From Alviniconcha marisindica (lineage: Eukaryota > Mollusca > Gastropoda > Provannidae), in NCBI GenBank assembly GCA_018857735.1, contig JABMCL010003827.1, positions 38,501-102,500 on the forward strand: a stretch of 64,000 nt of DNA, in the 5' to 3' direction. The position numbers and the translations under genes were made by a program. The notes under the pieces were generated by a model. That model made no database searches, was not told the DNA's origin, and saw nothing but the letters and a program-made list of their open reading frames with translations. Numbering within the stretch: the first letter of the stretch is position 1; each line of letters starts with the position of its first letter. Positions 59,076 through 64,000 of this stretch are shown in pieces.

Positions 59076-59094
59076 ACACACACACACACAACAC
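58918..59094. repeat. Two (CA)n microsatellites
   Basis: 58918-58981 and 59041-59094. Confidence 0.97.
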
Positions 59095-59195
59095 AGTCAG
59101 TATAGTACAGTACGAGACATCGCCTCTGTTAGTAGTAATTTGACATTTAACGCCAAATCAAATCCGGTTTAAAACTCCAGAACAATCTGTAGCAT

Positions 59196-59323
59196 CAACA
59201 CACAAGGGAGTTAATTAGTGCTCGAAGACGTCACACAAACACAACAACAAAGACCGGAGTCGCCGACGGTAACTCTCGCCTGACATGCAAATAAATCATA
59301 CAAGGTACATAAACTCCACCAGA
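59196..59323. repeat. Dispersed repeat D, uninterrupted copy
   Basis: GTTAATTAGTGCTCGAAGAC, GTCACACAAACACAAC, GGTAACTCTCGCCTGAC, CAAGGTACATAAACTCCACC. It is the unoccupied counterpart of 2438-2860. A minus-strand SINE-like tail (59334-59380) follows, and 59397-59435 repeats its start inverted. Confidence 0.8.
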
Positions 59324-59439
59324 GTAGGTAATTTGGTGTTTTACGCCCAGTCAACCAGTACGATTATATCAGGGCGTTCCACCAGAGGTACATCCTCTCG
59401 CGCTAATTAATTAATTCCATTGTGTGTTAATTCTGCACG

Positions 59440-59860
59440 AGCGCTCTTGGCCTCGGTCTGTTTCAGATTGCATGCAACATTGAAAGTCTGTGTGTCCGGA
59501 GTTAACCCGCTGCGCTTCGGTCAGCCGCTGACGTCCGATGTCCTGGTCATCCCACAGTGTTAATTGTCCTCAGCTGCTCCCTGACCCCATGGCACTATCG
59601 ATCCGGTTGCTGGTGACGTCACTACCTACCCTTCGGCCAGCCCTCCCCCCCCCCAAACCCCCCCGCCTCTGTGGGTTGCACGCACGCTACGGTACACAAA
59701 GCGATGATCCGGCAGCAGCGTAAGAGTCTAGCTGCGGACACTGCAGGACCCGCTGCAGAACTGACCACACTGACGCAATCGGCACAGCCTTCGTCACCTT
59801 TCGCTTCGCTGGCTAGTCAGCCTAAAGGGTTAAGTATAATTATTTGACTGGGCCGGATTT
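59440..59860. other. Intergenic; perfect CRE
   Basis: TGACGTCA at 59614-59621 and a C-rich run at 59645-59668. No gene recognised. Confidence 0.4.
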
Positions 59861-59864
59861 GTAT

Positions 59865-59865
<1 letters not shown>

Positions 59866-59915
<50 letters not shown>

Positions 59916-59924
59916 ATGCGTGGT

Positions 59925-59990
<66 letters not shown>

Positions 59991-60062
59991 CGTGCGCGCG
60001 CGCGTATGTGTTACCTACATGTATGTGTATGCGTGTCGGTGTGTTCGTATGTTCGCGTGTGA
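59866..60062. repeat. (GT)n microsatellite block
   Basis: About 130 bases of GT with a GCATGCGTGGTG interruption, then GCGTGCGCGCGC. Confidence 0.97.
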
Positions 60063-60900
60063 CTGGGTGCTAAGATATACCCTGTCTATCTGTCTTTGAC
60101 AATACAAACTTGCATACTACGCTGAACACTAACAAGATTGTACGTTTACAAAGTATCCAAGTTTTATTCAGACACTATGTTGCCACTGTCTCTTCCAAAA
60201 CTACCCAAACTTCTGCACTGTAAAACTGTACACAATACCCACTATCTATCTATCTAGTTATGTATCTATCTATCTATCAGTGTCTGTCAGTCTTATTTAT
60301 CTATCTTCTTCAATCAATCAATCAATCAATGTCCGTCAGTTTTATTTATCTATCTTCTTCTGCAGCAGCAGCAGCAGCAACAGTCTTCAGCAACGACAAC
60401 CACAACGACTGACAATAGTGACGAATCTCACCCAGCGGCTGTACCGTGCGGTTGTTTATCGGACGATAAAGACAGAGTGAGTTGTGGGGCCGTATCTTGG
60501 CGTGTCAGATGGCCGGCAAACCCGCAGAAGCACCGAGGTCGTCACAGGCCATGGCGGATGCAGCGGTCCGAGCAAAGCCCGGTGGCAAGACTGACCGTTC
60601 GGCGTTTATTGACTGCATGCCACGGCTTTATCTACCAGCGGGCAGCACTCGGGCGCTGATTATTGACTTGATGCACGCACCAAGAATTGCTGTTGCCTGC
60701 CGCTGACAAACAGCGTGAAGCACGTGCAAAGTGTCGTTCCGACCTCAGTCGCCGCTCCAATCTGTGCGGGTGTTCGTGTGTCAGTGCGTGGTGCCCTGCT
60801 ACTTACTGACAGTGTTCAAATCTAACCGAAAACCGGTTAGTTAGCAATGTAATGTAATGTAAAAGAGTATTAATTTTGTAAGGCGCTCGCACCTAGCGTA
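60063..60900. other. Intergenic; short tetranucleotide repeats
   Basis: CTAT repeats (60243-60280), CAAT repeats (60313-60330), GCAGCA run (60362-60380). ORFs at 60477-60706 have no recognised product. Confidence 0.5.
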
Positions 60901-61454
60901 AAGCCCGTTTTTGTTGGCGAACCTAGTCGGAAGTATTCGGCGAAGCTATATTCGGGGTCCAAAAAGTTTCGCTCAACATGTTCTGGGAACATTCGCCCTA
61001 TTCGACGATCATTGCCTCTGATTGGCTGAGAGCAGAGCTCTCCTGTGGATGAAGAAAAAATAAAAATGGATGACGGTGTCGCTATGTTCTTCCCTCGCTT
61101 CGGAGGGAATTTGTTTATTTGTTGACTTGTGGGAGGCGCAGCCTTGTCTTGGAGACCCAGAATGAGATAGGAGTTAAATTACCCTGTGAGGGATGATGAA
61201 AGTATATTGACTTGACATGACTTGACTTTAGTCTACATTTTCGATCATGCCGCTTGTTTTGTCTGCTGCGCGTCTGCCGCAAGTTCGGGCCGAAGCTTGC
61301 ATCTCATTACGAGCCAGTTGAGAACGAAGTAAAGTTTGGACTGTCCGAACCATGTTCGGTGAACTAAAAGTTCAATTAAGAAACGAATCATAGTTCGTCG
61401 AACTGTCCAAAGTATGTGCGGCGAATAAACATTCGCCCAGTTAAGAACGGGCTT
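60901..61454. mobile_element. Foldback/MITE-like element, intergenic copy (element M2)
   Basis: Same family as 1416-2045. Begins AAGCCCGTTTTTGTTGGCGA, ends CGCCCAGTTAAGAACGGGCTT. It keeps about 33 CpGs. The core CCTCGCTTCGGAGGGAAT and TTGACTTGTGGGAGGCGCAG is the best conserved part. No ORF of note. Confidence 0.85.
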
Positions 61455-61544
61455 AAGCCCGAAGAAGTTAATTGGTAATTTGGTTTTAAAGTCATGCCTC
61501 GAAGAGCACGGGGTCACTCTAGGACGACTCAGTGAAAACCGTAG

Positions 61545-61730
61545 TCCTAGGTGTGTGTGTGTGTGTATGTGTGTGTGATTTTGTTGTTTTTGCTGTTGTT
61601 GTTGGTGGTGGTGTGTTGGGGAGGGGGGGAGGGGGTTGTTGTTGTTGTTGTTGTTGTGTGTGTGTGTGTTGTTTTTGTGTGTGTTGTGTGTGTGTGTGGG
61701 CAGTTTTGTTGTTGTTTTGTTTTTCCCCAG
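61545..61730. repeat. GT/GTT-rich low-complexity DNA
   Basis: TG and TTG runs with a G-rich segment. Confidence 0.9.
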
Positions 61731-62046
61731 GTTTGATCACGTACTCTGGCAAGTTTTTGTACTTATACTGTGTAATTGTAATTAATTAATCAATTTTACC
61801 TACCTGCCTTTGATTACCAGTTATTAATTTCGGGGAACTGGCTTGAAATGTGGGGCCTTTACTGTGACGCTGTGATGATCATCGAACTGCATGATGGTGA
61901 GCTATTTCAAACAAACGCCACTGGTGTCGCATAGGACAGGTTTCACTGGTGTGGTTGGCAGAACGACCTACATCCAACGGCAAGGGACCAAAATCTGCCG
62001 GCAAGCTGTTAATGGGGAACCGAACCGAGAAAGCATTACAGACCAT

Positions 62047-62071
62047 ATCCAGAGAGAGAGAGAGAGAGAGT

Positions 62072-62108
<37 letters not shown>

Positions 62109-62112
62109 GAGG
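62047..62112. repeat. (GA)n microsatellite
   Basis: About 65 bases of GA with few interruptions. Confidence 0.97.
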
Positions 62113-62538
62113 AGGAGGATTGATTTACATTTATTTTTCTTGTCAGATGTTCAGAATATTTAACTGATGACATTGTTAATTAGTTCAGGACAAAAATAGA
62201 AGAAATAGAAGAAAAAAAGAGTGAAATACACACACACACACCATACTCCCCCCCCCCCCCAACCCCGAAAAAAAAGAAGAAGCTTCCTCGATATTACTTA
62301 TTCCTCCGAGTTCACCACTGAGTCCAGAACCGCAAGCAATTTTCTTCCCACCAGCTAGCTGTCGAATCAGATCCCACAACCAACAGAGAAACTTCTTTTG
62401 ATGGCAAATTCCTCTATGCAAAGAATGTTCGCTTCTATCTCTCTTTCCCTTGAGGCGCAGCCGTGGCTCGTGCAGGACCCAGCGTGGTATGTTTAATACA
62501 CGCTTCAAAATAGAATTGATCAGTTTGGACCGGACCGT

Positions 62539-62590
62539 GCGGAAGTGACGTCCTGCCGAGCGGAAGTGACGTCCTGCCGAGCGGAAGTGG
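62539..62590. promoter_or_regulatory. Tandem ETS/CRE composite sites
   Basis: A 21-bp unit carrying CGGAAGTGACGTC occurs at 62539 and 62560, with a third, partial unit (GCGGAAGTGG) at 62581. CGGAAGTGACGTCA is the classic ETS plus CREB/ATF composite of bidirectional housekeeping promoters. Confidence 0.55.
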
Positions 62591-62626
62591 GGATCGCAGC
62601 AAGGGCCTGAGAAGGGGAGAAGGTAA

Positions 62627-62743
62627 ATGGATGACCTCATAAAGCAGATTGTCTACCGTAGCAACTACCTGTTTTCGCCGCAGGAAACCATTCAAAATGA
62701 GGAGCTGTGGACACAGCTCCCCAAGTCAATGAGAGATTCTTGA
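62627..62743 (+). CDS. Candidate small ORF or first coding exon (38 codons), unidentified
   Basis: ATG at 62627 about 40 bases after the ETS/CRE array, an in-frame stop (TAA) immediately upstream, TGA at 62741. It starts MDDLIKQIVYRSNYLF and ends LPKSMRDS. Composition looks protein-like (amphipathic, balanced charge). I do not recognise the family. It may be a microprotein. Alternatively AAG|GTAAAT at 62622 and TTTCGCCGCAG at 62683 could be a 60-nt intron, which would remove this start. Confidence 0.3.
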   Translation: MDDLIKQIVYRSNYLFSPQETIQNEELWTQLPKSMRDS

Positions 62744-62785
62744 AATAGTTTGACGGAGGGGCAATATAACAACCACTACAACACA

Positions 62786-62851
62786 CGCGTGCACGCGCGC
62801 TCGCGCATGCGGCACTCGCACACGCTCGCGCAGACACATCACACACACACA

Positions 62852-62892
<41 letters not shown>
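62786..62892. repeat. CG/CA-rich tract
   Basis: Alternating purine-pyrimidine (ACGCGTGCACGCGCGCTCGC) then (CA)n to 62892. Confidence 0.93.
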
Positions 62893-63177
62893 ACGAACAT
62901 TTGTATAATTACAATTATATTTAATGAAAGATCAGGGAAGAAATCATCTGCTTGATTTGTGTGTTCGTGGCTATCACGATGGCTTGCTTTTTGCTAAAGG
63001 GAAGGGGGTTACAAACAGACAAAAACAAGCAAAACAGCAGCAAACAACAACTATACCATACAAAAAGCAACAAAGAAACAAACAAGGGGAGTAATCGCGT
63101 GAGTTCTTGTAGCGTTGGTGTCGTAAAAATGTTGCTAGGTCAAATTTGGCAAAATAACTGGTCAGTGCATGTGTGGT

Positions 63178-63239
63178 TGTGCGGATGCGCGCGCGTGTGT
63201 GGGTGTGACAGCCGGTGTGTGTGTGAGTGTGTGACAGCC

Positions 63240-63276
<37 letters not shown>

Positions 63277-63287
63277 AAGGGGAAGGC

Positions 63288-63324
<37 letters not shown>

Positions 63325-63371
63325 CAGCCGGTGTGTGTGTGTGTGTGAGAGGAGAAAGAGAGAGAGAACCG

Positions 63372-63447
<76 letters not shown>

Positions 63448-63463
63448 TGTGTGTGTGTGTGCA
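63178..63463. repeat. GT/GA compound repeat with GTGACAGCCGG units
   Basis: Three GTGACAGCCGGTGTGTGTGT units alternate with GA runs, then long GT. A composite tandem repeat of microsatellites. Confidence 0.93.
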
Positions 63464-63580
63464 TATTGGGGTTGGGGGTTTCTTTGTTCCATACTTGGGG
63501 CTTTTCCAAGACTGACGATCAGCAAAACTATAAAGTCTCTCAGTCAGTCTTCTGTGTTCCAGAAACGTTCGTTCAAGTTC

Positions 63581-63675
63581 AACGTTGCTTTACGTCCACA
63601 GAGACCATAAGGACTATCAGGGATGGGAGCCCAGGACAGCCACTTCGACTTTCACACAGTTCCTGAGCTCTGACA
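63581..63675 (+). repeat. Dispersed element A, short copy
   Basis: TTGCTTTACGTCCACAGAGA, GGGATGGGAGCCCAGGACAG, TTTCACACAGTTCCTGAGCT. Confidence 0.88.
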
Positions 63676-63723
63676 AAACTTACGCTGGGCACTGTCCCGG
63701 TAGTCAGTCACCTCGCCACACTC

Positions 63724-63838
63724 CGAGCATCGCTTTCCGGCACCTTCCTCCAAAGCATCGCTTTCCGGCACCATCCTCCAAAGCATCGCTTTCCGGCACC
63801 TTCCTCCAAAGCATCGCTTTCCGGCACCTTCCTCCAAA
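63724..63838. repeat. 28-bp minisatellite, 4 copies
   Basis: Unit AGCATCGCTTTCCGGCACC plus TTCCTCCAA, nearly identical copies. The flanking 63840-64000 shows nothing. Confidence 0.95.
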
Positions 63839-64000
63839 CTCTGCCAGATTTAGTTACGCCACTGAAGGGGCACTCTTTATTTCCGCGCAGCTGTCCAGCG
63901 ACGCGGTCAGCGCCTTCCGAAAGGTTCGGGTACTGATAAGACTGTGGAAGCAACCTAGCGCCCAAGCACGCACCTAAACATGAGGCGCATCCACCCCAGG

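Overview
This is eukaryotic genomic DNA, most likely from a mollusc and probably a gastropod. The evidence is long introns, very abundant CA/GT, CT and AT microsatellites, many minisatellites, 3' fragments of non-LTR retrotransposons, and a linker histone with an arginine-rich repeated tail of the kind known from molluscan sperm-type H1 and protamine-like proteins. The species cannot be fixed from the sequence alone.

Layout. 1-504: upstream DNA and a small CpG-containing promoter with an ETS-type site. 505-32686 (+): one large gene, CHERP, a U2 snRNP-associated splicing factor. I reconstructed it as 20 coding exons that join in a single 2,499-nt frame (832 aa). Domain order is SURP, Gln-rich coiled coil, CID, Pro-rich middle, RS region, G-patch. 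Intron 1 alone is 9.5 kb. 32687 to about 33.3 kb: its 3' UTR and flank. About 33.3-54.2 kb: intergenic DNA filled with satellites, microsatellites and dispersed repeats, with no gene I can defend. 54245-55375 (-): an intronless linker histone H1 gene with an H1 box, a TATA box and a replication-type 3' stem-loop. 55.4-64 kb: more repeats, plus a tandem ETS/CRE promoter-like array at 62.54 kb followed by a 38-codon ORF.

Three patterns stand out. (1) CpG is depleted through the CHERP transcription unit but not upstream, downstream or in most intergenic DNA. A foldback element has one copy in intron 1 (about 8 CpG by hand count) and one in intergenic DNA (about 33 CpG), and most differences are CG to TG or CA. 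This looks like a footprint of germline gene-body methylation. (2) Several CHERP minisatellites are built on splice sites. The exon 6 donor is tandemly copied four times, and three other arrays run up to the acceptors of exons 7, 10 and 11. (3) At least five 5'-truncated LINE 3' ends share a WNSLP / SSFKxKLK coding signature, and several have a TG-rich tract after the coding end, so LINEs may seed part of the microsatellite load.

No CRISPR array, operon, phage or other prokaryotic system is present, and I found no convincing tRNA or rRNA gene. The two recognised genes are not evidently linked in function. Coordinates of repeats are read by eye and approximate to a few bases.
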